DNA of 35,643 bases, taken from Flavobacteriaceae bacterium (lineage in GTDB: Bacteria; Bacteroidota; Bacteroidia; Flavobacteriales; Flavobacteriaceae). Location of the stretch: positions 1 through 35,643 of the forward strand of contig JABDIV010000079.1 in the NCBI GenBank assembly GCA_013003555.1. Reading direction: 5' to 3'. Numbering within the stretch: position 1 is the stretch's first letter; the number at the start of each line of letters is the position of its first letter. Below, in pieces: positions 25,296 to 33,290 of the stretch. A model generated the notes under the pieces. The model saw only the letters and a list, made by a program, of their open reading frames with translations. It made no database searches and had not been told where the DNA came from. A program made the position numbers and the translations under genes.

Positions 25296-25730
25296 TCATA
25301 TCACCACTTTCTTATTATTTTTCTTAAACGCTCTAATCCCCATAAATATCAAAAATCCTATTGGACCCATCATAAAGGTCGCAAGCAAACAAGGCACCAT
25401 TAGCCCGGGATGTATTTTTATGGTCCTATTCTGATCTAACATCCACATGCCGACCAGTATGTCGAAAGCCAGATAGTGAAGCCAACCGGCTAAAACGGCA
25501 TTCTCGACAGTAAATAATCCCATAACTTCCTGCAAGCTCCCGAAATCCATTGCCGGACCGGATATCAATGAACTGATCAGGTAAATCGCATATACAATTG
25601 ATAAGAGCACGGGAACGACCTTATATTTGATCAAGGATTGCGTGATCTTCCATCGTGGCAGGACAATCATAAGAAACCACATGATTAAAGCCACTCCATT
25701 TGCTATTAAAAATACGTTTGATGGTGTCAT
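25296..25730 (-). CDS. ABA4-like family protein (DUF4281)
   Basis: This 144-residue membrane protein has four hydrophobic segments (about residues 5-24, 37-56, 82-100 and 108-130). The family signature is visible: NAVLAGWLHYLAFDILVGMWML, then HPGLMVPCLLATFMMGPIGFLIF. In plants ABA4 is needed for neoxanthin synthesis; the bacterial homologues have no established role, though a link to carotenoids or another isoprenoid is possible. No carotenoid gene is nearby. The tail is lysine-rich (KKNNKK), probably cytoplasmic. It is divergent from the monohaem protein gene at 25864. Confidence 0.85.
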   Translation of the reverse strand: MTPSNVFLIANGVALIMWFLMIVLPRWKITQSLIKYKVVPVLLSIVYAIYLISSLISGPAMDFGSLQEVMGLFTVENAVLAGWLHYLAFDILVGMWMLDQNRTIKIHPGLMVPCLLATFMMGPIGFLIFMGIRAFKKNNKKVVI

Positions 25731-25863
25731 AATAAGTTGATATTTTGAAATTCTAGTAAAACCCGTCCCGTTATAGACTTTTTAATGATTTTGATTATTC
25801 ATAAGGTGTTAATTAACAGCATTTTAAAAAATAAAATTCGTAATTTACACATCTATATTGATT

Positions 25864-26277
25864 ATGGAAAACACTGTCAAAATAAGTATTTTTTCCATTT
25901 TATTAATGGTGTTTTTAGCTCATACCTGCGTTGTGGATAACGAGATTAACGGGATCGAGCAGGTTAAGTCTGAGGGTAAACCGACGGAGAAAATGCCCCT
26001 TAAAGATAAAAATGAATTCGAAAAAAACTCAGAAATAACCCGTAATGTCCTGATCACCCATTGCGGCCGTTGCCATCAAAGTTCATTAGAAACCCATAAA
26101 AAAGATGCCATCGCGGTATTTGATCTTGATCAGAATGCCGACTGGCATCAGACACTCGCGGAACACAACCTTGAAGGCATAACCAATAGAATCCAGGATA
26201 AAAATTCGATCACAGAGGAGCAAAAATTAGCCATAACTGCTTTTCTGGAAAATAAATCTGCACAGCTCAAACAATGA
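25864..26277 (+). CDS. Exported monohaem c-type cytochrome-like protein
   Basis: This 137-residue protein starts at the ATG at 25864; an in-frame TTG two codons earlier is less likely. It has an N-terminal hydrophobic segment (ISIFSILLMVFLAHTC) and then one haem-binding CGRCH motif (Cys67, Cys70, His71). There is no methionine after the motif, so a His-Met ligated cytochrome is excluded; His78, His95 (DWHQTL) or His101 could be the second ligand. Cys22 after LAHT is not a canonical lipobox, so either a signal peptide or a membrane anchor is possible. The role is unknown: electron carrier or haem-based sensor. The antiporter-channel gene follows 166 bases later. Confidence 0.7.
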   Translation: MENTVKISIFSILLMVFLAHTCVVDNEINGIEQVKSEGKPTEKMPLKDKNEFEKNSEITRNVLITHCGRCHQSSLETHKKDAIAVFDLDQNADWHQTLAEHNLEGITNRIQDKNSITEEQKLAITAFLENKSAQLKQ

Positions 26278-26443
26278 TCCATTCATATGGCAATGTTTAA
26301 GGTACCAATTGAATCAAATTTTTCATATCAATTATTCCTTCAAAACTGTTAAAAACAGGATATTAAAACTAACTTTAATTCGAATTGACATCCTCAGACC
26401 AAAAATGATTAGAGGTTATCATTTTATTATCTAAATTCAACTC

Positions 26444-28813
26444 ATGGAACAATTTGATGCATATACCCTGATCATTGCCGCCTCTGTGATCGTTATGATC
26501 TCCTTTTTCTTTGTAGCCTTTGCCAAACGCACCAATGTGCCTTCGGTGCTTATGCTGATAGGTTTAGGAGTTGGTCTTCAATACCTTTTGAAATACTTTA
26601 ATATCCCCATGCCAAATTTTTTTTCCGTTTTGGAAGTCTTGGGCATTTTGGGTTTGATCATGATCGTCCTGGAAGCGGCCCTGGATCTGAAATTGCGATA
26701 CGATAAAATAGGAACCATAATCAGTTCCTTTGTTATCGCAACCGTAGGATTAGGAGCATCCTTTCTTGCAGCCGGTCTGATTCTTCATTTAATGATTCCG
26801 GAAATGACCTGGGCTCAAGCCTTGCTGTATGCCACCCCTCTGTCTATTTTATCCAGCGCCATTATTATTCCAAGCGTTGAGAACCTGGATGAGAAAAAAA
26901 GGGAATTCGAAATTTACGAGAGTACTTTTTCCGATATCATTGGGATCATGCTCTTTTATTTTCTAATTGGATATTTCGAGAACAAGGAAGCCGCATCAGC
27001 CGGCCTCGAAACGGGCAATCCCCTGGGTAACTTTATTATCAACTTCATTTTGACATTGATCATAGCCCTATTGGCGAGTTACATTATCCTGATCGTGTTC
27101 CAAAAAATCAGGGCCAGGGCTAAACTTTTTGTTTTGATTTCGGTACTTGTACTCCTGTACGCCATTGCCAAAAAGTTTCACCTCTCCCCGCTTATCATTA
27201 TCCTGATCTTTGGATTAGCAGTCAGTAATTCCAACCTATTTTTCCGTGGCCCTTTTAGGCGCAAGCTTAATCCCGACAAATTCAAACAAATGGAACATGG
27301 CCTTCATGACCTGACGGCAGAAACAGCCTTTATAGTTCGTACCTTTTTCTTTGTGATTTTTGGCGCCAGCATCTTGATCTCAAGTCTTTTTAGCCTTGAA
27401 GTTTTAAAGGTGAGCCTGGTATTAATAGCTTCCATTTTTATCATTCGTTACATCTTGCTTCGGATCTTTATCGGCAAAGATATTTCACCTCAGGTCTGGA
27501 TTGCGCCAAGGGGATTAATCACGGTTCTTTTGTTCTATGCGATTCCGATTTCGTTTAAAACCGACCTTTTTGATCCTGGTATATTGCTTTTTATTATTAT
27601 CGCAACTGGGTTGTTTATGACTTTCGGACTTATTTTAACCAGTATTTCCAGGCAAGAAAATTACGATTCATCAGCTCAGGTTAAATCTAAATTAAAGGCG
27701 GTTACGGCTGACCCTTCCACCGGTTTTATTAAGCGTTGGCTGATCAAAATTTCCATATTTTATAAATATAAAATTCAATATCCCATATTGCACCATCCGT
27801 ATTACCTGGAATTGAAAAGACGGATAAAAGAGTTCTATTTAAAATCTACCCGTGCTCTTGAAATCGATCCAAATCTGGATAAAAATAGTAAGCGATTCGG
27901 AAGCCGGATACGATCCATAATTCGGATAATTCGCAACCCCGATGGAGTCCCTTTAAAAGACAATAAAGACTACATTAATCTCAAAAAACATGTTCGCAAT
28001 ATCATTTTTGGAGCCAATACCATTGAAGGGATATTGTTCGACATTATAATCTTCGTTCTGATAATTTTATCGGTGGCCATCGTGATGATCCAAAGTGTAG
28101 GGGTTTCCCCGTTTTGGAATCGGGTTCTTTTTGCTTTTGAACTCATAATCACTATAATTTTTACCATCGAATACATTCTCAGAATATGGACCGCTTTAAA
28201 TCCTAAAAAATATGTATTAAGCCCTTTTGGCATTATTGATCTTTTAGCCATTTTGCCCTTATTCCTGGAATTGATTTTTGTAAACACCTTTTCACTCGGA
28301 ACCATCCGTCTGCTGAGACTACTGCGTATTTTTAGAGTATTGAAAATTGCTCGTTTTCTCATTGAGGCCGATGTTCTTGTAAAGGGCATTAAAACCAACG
28401 CTAATAAAATCTTTGTATTTCTGTTTTTTGTTTTGATCGTGTGTACCATTATGGGGTCGGTGATGTTTGTTATCGAAGGACCCGAACACGGATTTGAAAG
28501 CATTCCGCGAGGCGTGTATTGGGCAGTGGTTACATTAACCACCGTGGGTTATGGGGATATTTCACCCGGCACACCTATGGGCCAGTTTATTTCGATGATC
28601 ATAATGATTTTAGGCTATGGGATTATTGCTGTACCAACCGGATTGGTTGCCGCTGGGGTTGCAACTGCCGCCAGGGAAAAGAAGAAAAAAGGATCGTTCT
28701 GTCCAAAATGCAAATCGGAAGATATCCCAGCCGACTCTAATTATTGCCGTGTATGTGGAACCGATCTGACCTTAAATCAGAACTTTGAACATAAAAAAGA
28801 TCATAATAATTGA
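26444..28813 (+). CDS. Cation/proton antiporter fused to a voltage-gated K+-type channel and a zinc ribbon
   Basis: This is one uninterrupted 789-residue frame. Residues 1-402 form a CPA-type antiporter with about 11-12 helices. The acidic motif is ESTFSDIIGI (Asp164; the usual Asn before Asp is Ser), and the TM11-like arginine lies in APRGLITVLLFY. Residues 403-525 are a basic cytosolic linker. Residues 526-740 are a complete six-helix channel. The S4 voltage sensor has Arg622, 625, 628, 631, Lys634 and Arg637 at every third position. The pore has the potassium filter TTVGYGD (699-705), and a glycine- and proline-containing S6 follows. Residues 753-771 are a CxxC...CxxC zinc ribbon. Antiporter plus voltage sensor recalls animal sperm NHE (SLC9C1), but here the pore is also present. 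It could couple pH or sodium exchange to potassium flux. Confidence 0.92.
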   Translation: MEQFDAYTLIIAASVIVMISFFFVAFAKRTNVPSVLMLIGLGVGLQYLLKYFNIPMPNFFSVLEVLGILGLIMIVLEAALDLKLRYDKIGTIISSFVIATVGLGASFLAAGLILHLMIPEMTWAQALLYATPLSILSSAIIIPSVENLDEKKREFEIYESTFSDIIGIMLFYFLIGYFENKEAASAGLETGNPLGNFIINFILTLIIALLASYIILIVFQKIRARAKLFVLISVLVLLYAIAKKFHLSPLIIILIFGLAVSNSNLFFRGPFRRKLNPDKFKQMEHGLHDLTAETAFIVRTFFFVIFGASILISSLFSLEVLKVSLVLIASIFIIRYILLRIFIGKDISPQVWIAPRGLITVLLFYAIPISFKTDLFDPGILLFIIIATGLFMTFGLILTSISRQENYDSSAQVKSKLKAVTADPSTGFIKRWLIKISIFYKYKIQYPILHHPYYLELKRRIKEFYLKSTRALEIDPNLDKNSKRFGSRIRSIIRIIRNPDGVPLKDNKDYINLKKHVRNIIFGANTIEGILFDIIIFVLIILSVAIVMIQSVGVSPFWNRVLFAFELIITIIFTIEYILRIWTALNPKKYVLSPFGIIDLLAILPLFLELIFVNTFSLGTIRLLRLLRIFRVLKIARFLIEADVLVKGIKTNANKIFVFLFFVLIVCTIMGSVMFVIEGPEHGFESIPRGVYWAVVTLTTVGYGDISPGTPMGQFISMIIMILGYGIIAVPTGLVAAGVATAAREKKKKGSFCPKCKSEDIPADSNYCRVCGTDLTLNQNFEHKKDHNN

Positions 28814-28837
28814 CCGCTGGGAAAAGGCAACCCGGCT

Positions 28838-31384
28838 TTAAACTTCCTTACGTAACACTTCCAATGGCGGACTTTTTAGAACACTTCTTATATTACTCAG
28901 CCCGATGATCAAGACCAATGCTGTAATGCCGGGTAAGAATAACAGGAAAGGTACGCCCGACGGCACAAAGGGTTCTTCAAAGAGCAAAGTGGCTAATAAC
29001 TGGCTGCCTATCAACGATAATAAAATACCGACCAAGCTCCCCAGAATGCCCAGGTAGAAGTATTCGAGTGAGGTGATCTTCAGGATCTGCTTGCTCTTGG
29101 CTCCCATGGTACGCAATAAAACGCTCTCCCTGATCCGTTGGTATTTACTGGTTCTGACAGAGCCAATCAGTACAATAATGCCCGTAAGAATGCTGAAAAA
29201 GGCCATAAAATTAATCACCCAGGAGACTTTATCAAGAACGTCTTCAATGATGGTATATATCTGCCGTAAATCGATTACCGATACATTTGGAAACTTACTA
29301 ACCAGGTCGCGTTGTAATAGGGCCGAACTGGGCGCATCAGGCACATAGGCCGTGATAACATGAAATTGAGGTGCATTTTCCAAAACGCCAGTTGGAAACA
29401 CCACCATAAAATTCATTTGCATTCTCGCCCAATCAACAGTACGGATGCTACCAACGGTTGTTTCCATGAGCACACCGCTCACATTGAAAACAATTTTATC
29501 ACCAATAGCAAGATCTGCGTTTTGAGCAAGATCATCTGATATGGAGATCATAACGCTTTCTCCCGGGGCCAAAGCAGGTTGCCACTCCCCTTCCACTATC
29601 GCCTCAGAAGCGATAAGCGAATCGCGATAGGTTGTTCTGAACTCATGATTTAACACCCACCGGTCCACCGTCGATGCCGTATCTTTTCGAATCTCGTTTA
29701 CGAGTTTTCCATCGATACTATGAACGCGCATGGTGACCAGCGACAACTGGTCTATGATCTTTAAGTCCTGTTGTGAAATGGCCTGGGCCACGGCATCTTT
29801 TTGTTCCGACTGAACATCAAGCATGATGATATTGGCGCTTTCACCCGCCCCTGGAATAACTGCTTTCGACAAGAGAATATCCTTGGTAAAATATAAGGTA
29901 CTGATGAGAAATGTGCCCAGTCCGATAGCCAGGATCAACACCATGGTTTGATTGTTAGGCCGGAATAAATTCAACAAACTCTGACGCGCGGTAAAGCCCC
30001 AGTTTGAAGGAAAAAACCGTTTTATCAAAGTCATCGACAAACCGGCGATTCCGGCAAGGATTGAAAATGTGATGATCACCCCAATGACGAATGCAAATGC
30101 ATAGGCTACATTTCGCAATAACCAGAAGGAGAATGCATAAATAAATACCAGGATGGCTATAAAAGTCAGTATTCGCGCTTTTCTTGGCTTGCTTGTGTTG
30201 TCCTGACTCACGCGTAATACTTCTAAGGGTGAGACATACCACGTATTGAGCAGTGGTAAAAGGGCAAATAAGATCGACATAATAATCCCGAGAAGCAGCC
30301 CCATAATTAGCGGCTTTATTGTAATTGTAATTTCAACATCAAAGGGTAAAAACTCCCGAAGGATATAAGGAAAGGTCTCTTGCAGCAAAACGCCGAACAC
30401 GGTGCCGATTAAACCACCCAGCAGCCCCATGCCTGCAACCTGAATTAAAAAGATCAAAAAGGTTTGTTTCCTTGACGCGCCGAGACATTTTAAAACAGCA
30501 ACGGCGGCCAGTTTTTCTTTAATATAGATATGTACCGAACTGGCGATGCCAATACAGCCCAGGAGTAATGCTATAAAAGCTGCCAGGTTCAAAAACTTAC
30601 CGAAGTTATCATACCGGCGTCCCAATCGTCGACTCGTGCTGGTATGAGTGTCGATATCGGCGTTTTCATCATCTAAAATGGGGTCTACCATTTTATCTAA
30701 AAGCTGCAGATCCATTTCCGGCGCCTCGAAATAATATTGATATTCTTTACGGCTTCCTGCCTGTAATAATTCAGTCTCTGAAATTAAATGAAAAGGAAGG
30801 AGTACCGTTGGGGCAATTGAACTCGAGATGGCGGACGAGCCCGGTATTGATTTTAGGGCCCCTACGATGGGTAAGGTCAATGCACCCAATTTAATCGAAT
30901 CACCCACTGAAACATCGAATTGCAACATCATGGTGGCATCTACCACGGCCCCGCCTGTTGTTTGATAGGTAGTTCCGGCCGATTGCGGTTCGGTTGTTAA
31001 ATTGCCATAGAAAGGAAAACTACCTTCAATACCGCGTACCCTCACCAGTTTCGCACTTCCGTTTTTAGGAAATGCTGCCATCGATGAAAAGGTGACTTCG
31101 GAAGCATCGGCGCCGCCTAAAGAATCAATGATTGACAGCACCCGCTCGGTTGGTAGATCGTTGGTGTCAATAAGAAAATCGGCACCCATCAGAGACTTAG
31201 ACTGTCGTTGAATGTTTTCCTTTAGATTATCGCTGAACAATTGAATAGAAACCACGGCTGCGATACCCAATATGATCGATGCCATAAAAAGCAAAAGTCG
31301 GGCACTACTCGCCTTGCCGTCTCTCCAGGCCATTTTAAATAACCAGCGGGTTCCTGCTTTTGTATGTGATAATTTGGTTTTCAA
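28838..31384 (-). CDS. YbbP/FtsX-family ABC transporter permease
   Basis: This 848-residue inner-membrane protein has the duplicated FtsX/MacB architecture. A first membrane segment at about residues 30-50 (LLLFMASIILGIAAVVSI) precedes a large periplasmic domain. A three-helix FtsX block follows at about 265-385, then central helices at about 405-500, a second periplasmic domain, and a last FtsX block at about 720-840 (NFMAFFSILTGIIVLIGSV, RTMGAKSKQILKI). The length and layout match E. coli YbbP. The start overlaps the ATPase gene by four bases. The complex is probably an exporter or extractor acting on lipids or lipoproteins in the envelope; the substrate is not known. Confidence 0.92.
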   Translation of the reverse strand: MKTKLSHTKAGTRWLFKMAWRDGKASSARLLLFMASIILGIAAVVSIQLFSDNLKENIQRQSKSLMGADFLIDTNDLPTERVLSIIDSLGGADASEVTFSSMAAFPKNGSAKLVRVRGIEGSFPFYGNLTTEPQSAGTTYQTTGGAVVDATMMLQFDVSVGDSIKLGALTLPIVGALKSIPGSSAISSSIAPTVLLPFHLISETELLQAGSRKEYQYYFEAPEMDLQLLDKMVDPILDDENADIDTHTSTSRRLGRRYDNFGKFLNLAAFIALLLGCIGIASSVHIYIKEKLAAVAVLKCLGASRKQTFLIFLIQVAGMGLLGGLIGTVFGVLLQETFPYILREFLPFDVEITITIKPLIMGLLLGIIMSILFALLPLLNTWYVSPLEVLRVSQDNTSKPRKARILTFIAILVFIYAFSFWLLRNVAYAFAFVIGVIITFSILAGIAGLSMTLIKRFFPSNWGFTARQSLLNLFRPNNQTMVLILAIGLGTFLISTLYFTKDILLSKAVIPGAGESANIIMLDVQSEQKDAVAQAISQQDLKIIDQLSLVTMRVHSIDGKLVNEIRKDTASTVDRWVLNHEFRTTYRDSLIASEAIVEGEWQPALAPGESVMISISDDLAQNADLAIGDKIVFNVSGVLMETTVGSIRTVDWARMQMNFMVVFPTGVLENAPQFHVITAYVPDAPSSALLQRDLVSKFPNVSVIDLRQIYTIIEDVLDKVSWVINFMAFFSILTGIIVLIGSVRTSKYQRIRESVLLRTMGAKSKQILKITSLEYFYLGILGSLVGILLSLIGSQLLATLLFEEPFVPSGVPFLLFLPGITALVLIIGLSNIRSVLKSPPLEVLRKEV

Positions 31385-32070
31385 ACTGTTGCTGTTCTTT
31401 CGTTGCTGAAAATCTTTCCACCCTTTAACCTCAGGATCTGTTGTGTTCTATTCGCTAAATCTAAATCGTGAGAAACAATAACCAGGGTCGTTCCGGCTTC
31501 TTTGTTCAGATCGAAAAGCAACTGTATAACTTTTTCGCCCGTTTCTTCGTCCAGGTTGCCGGTTGGCTCATCGGCAAAAATAATGCTTGGTTCATTTGAA
31601 AAGGCACGTGCCAGTGCAACACGTTGTTGTTCACCTCCCGACAACTGCGATGGATAGTGATGCACACGATCAGCCAGTCCCACTTTATCGAGTAACTCCA
31701 GACCAGCGTTTTGAGCGTCTTTGGCACCTTGTAATTCTAAGGGTACCACCACATTTTCTAAAGCTGTCAGCGTTGGCAATAATTGGAAATTCTGAAAAAT
31801 AAATCCAACTTCATCGTTTCGAAGCCTGGCGCGTTCATCTTCGTTCAAATCCTGCAGTTTATGTCCGCATAGTTCAACCGTACCACCATCGGGATAGTCT
31901 AAGCCGGCACACAAGCCGAGTAAAGTCGTTTTACCACTACCCGAAGGACCGACGATAGCAAAGCTCTCACCCTTCTCCACTTCGAAGGAAATATTTTGCA
32001 AAACCGTGATGTTTTTTGAACCGCTTTTATAGGTCTTCTCGAGCTCGTGAATCTTTAATATCTTTGGCAT
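31381..32070 (-). CDS. YbbA-like ABC transporter ATPase
   Basis: This 229-residue nucleotide-binding subunit of the MacB/LolD class has Walker [10 protein letters not shown] (41-49), a Q-loop in [18 protein letters not shown], signature [15 protein letters not shown], Walker [13 protein letters not shown] and H-loop IVSHDLDL. All catalytic residues are present. It overlaps the permease gene by four bases and lies 38 bases from the divergent TesA-like gene. This ybbA-ybbP-tesA neighbourhood is also found in E. coli, which strengthens the assignment. Confidence 0.95.
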   Translation of the reverse strand: MPKILKIHELEKTYKSGSKNITVLQNISFEVEKGESFAIVGPSGSGKTTLLGLCAGLDYPDGGTVELCGHKLQDLNEDERARLRNDEVGFIFQNFQLLPTLTALENVVVPLELQGAKDAQNAGLELLDKVGLADRVHHYPSQLSGGEQQRVALARAFSNEPSIIFADEPTGNLDEETGEKVIQLLFDLNKEAGTTLVIVSHDLDLANRTQQILRLKGGKIFSNERTATV

Positions 32071-32144
32071 AGTATTTTTTAAAAACGTAGACGAAGCAAA
32101 ATAAGTAAATGAATTTGAATATAGATGCTCATCAAGGTGTGAAA

Positions 32145-32831
32145 ATGTTAATGATTCGTTATTTTTTTCTGGCTTTTATTTTGTTTTCTTGTGATGGTGA
32201 CGGGTCGAAGAAGGAACAGCAAGATAAGCAGGAGTCCATTGAAACCGAGGTTGTAACTGAAACAACTACCGGCACCAAAACAATTGTGTTTTTCGGCGAT
32301 AGTTTAACAGCCGGCTACGGACTTGATGACAGCAGTGACGCTTACCCGGCGATTATTCAATCTAAAATAGTCGCTGCTGGTCTTGATTACAGAGTGGTGA
32401 ATTCGGGGGTGAGTGGTGAAACAACGGCCGGAGGACTTGGCCGAATCGATTGGGTACTCAATCAGAAAGTGGATGTTTTTGTGCTTGAATTAGGTGGTAA
32501 TGATGGGTTACGCGGTATTGCTCTGAGCGAAACGCGAGAGAATTTACAGGCTATTATCAACGCGGTCAGACAAAAATATCCTGAGGCTACCATTATCCTT
32601 GCAGGCATGCAGCTCCCTCCCAACCTTGGTCAGGATTACACATCGGAGTTCAAATTGATTTTTGAAGAATTGGCCGAAACCAATGCCATTGAATTTATTC
32701 CATTCTTATTAAAAGATGTTGGTGGTATTCCTGAGTTAAATCTCGGCGATGGCATACATCCCAATGTTGAAGGGCAAAAGATCGTGGCTGATAATGTTTG
32801 GGCTGTTTTAGAGAAGGTTCTGGATCGTTAA
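32145..32831 (+). CDS. TesA-like GDSL/SGNH arylesterase, lipoprotein
   Basis: The SGNH hydrolase has nucleophile Ser in FFGDSLTAGYG, the oxyanion Gly in VSGETTAGG, Asn in LGGNDGLRG and the Asp/His pair in GDGIHPN. It is like E. coli TesA, a lysophospholipase/thioesterase. The frame can start at 32109, but the ATG at 32145 (MLMIRYFFLAFILFSC) gives a proper lipoprotein signal with the cysteine 16 residues in, so I prefer it; 32151 is also possible. An acidic, low-complexity linker (KKEQQDKQESIETEV) follows the lipidated cysteine. It is divergent from ybbA. Probably a periplasmic lipase or thioesterase that works with the YbbA-YbbP transporter. Confidence 0.92.
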   Translation: MLMIRYFFLAFILFSCDGDGSKKEQQDKQESIETEVVTETTTGTKTIVFFGDSLTAGYGLDDSSDAYPAIIQSKIVAAGLDYRVVNSGVSGETTAGGLGRIDWVLNQKVDVFVLELGGNDGLRGIALSETRENLQAIINAVRQKYPEATIILAGMQLPPNLGQDYTSEFKLIFEELAETNAIEFIPFLLKDVGGIPELNLGDGIHPNVEGQKIVADNVWAVLEKVLDR

Positions 32832-32960
32832 GACGAAGGCATTAATTTTAAAATGATGCGGTTAAAGCTCCGGTTATTCGGTGATAAATCCGGGGCAAGC
32901 CTATGGTGTTATAGTATTGATCATTTTATATTAGAATAATTATTGGATGACTTTTTAAAC

Positions 32961-33290
32961 TTAATTATTTAGGAGCTTATCCAATTGATTTAATTTTTCA
33001 TTTAACATGCTTTTATTTAACACAATTCCATCTTTGATGACTAACTCTGGGTTTTTTAATGTCGTCATATCTTCAAATGGATTCTTTTCAAGAAGTACCA
33101 GATCTGCCGTTTGCCCTTTGCTGATGGTTCCTGCCAATGCGTTATAAGGCGCCAAATGCTTCGCAGGTATTACCGTTGCCATTCTCAATGTCTCAAAAGG
33201 TGATAGCCCGGCTTCTTGAATAAGTTCAAACTCGCGATGAATGCTAAATCCCGGAATGATGGTAGGATTTAAGGCGATAATGCAGCGGCA
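32961..33290 (-). pseudogene. C-terminal remnant of an amidohydrolase
   Basis: About 108 codons read NPTIIPGFSIHREFELIQEAG, then SPFETLRMATVIPAKHL, then GTISKGQTADLVLLEKNPFEDM and a normal C-terminal end. These blocks belong to the last quarter of imidazolonepropionase/DUF-type metal amidohydrolases of about 400-450 residues. The N-terminal HxH metal site, the lysine and the GTDA aspartate are all absent. The frame is closed by a stop that coincides with the end of the neighbouring propeller gene, so the rest of the gene was deleted. There is no plausible start near the break; TTG at 33188 would give only 75 residues. Treated as a decayed gene fragment. Confidence 0.8.

Noticed and set aside
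27970-28542. 190-codon minus-strand frame inside the channel half of the fusion gene
   Set aside because: It is antisense to the S1-S6 region, low-complexity and rich in Lys, Arg, Ile and Met; a shadow frame of hydrophobic codons.
28814-28843. Hairpin between the fusion gene and ybbP as a terminator
   Set aside because: The stem (GCTGGG / CCCGGC) is only six pairs with one G-T pair, overlaps the ybbP stop and has no proper T run, so it was not listed.
32832-32960. Functional element in the spacer after the TesA-like gene
   Set aside because: Some GC-rich inverted bits (TCCGG) are present but no stable stem with a T run or promoter box could be supported.
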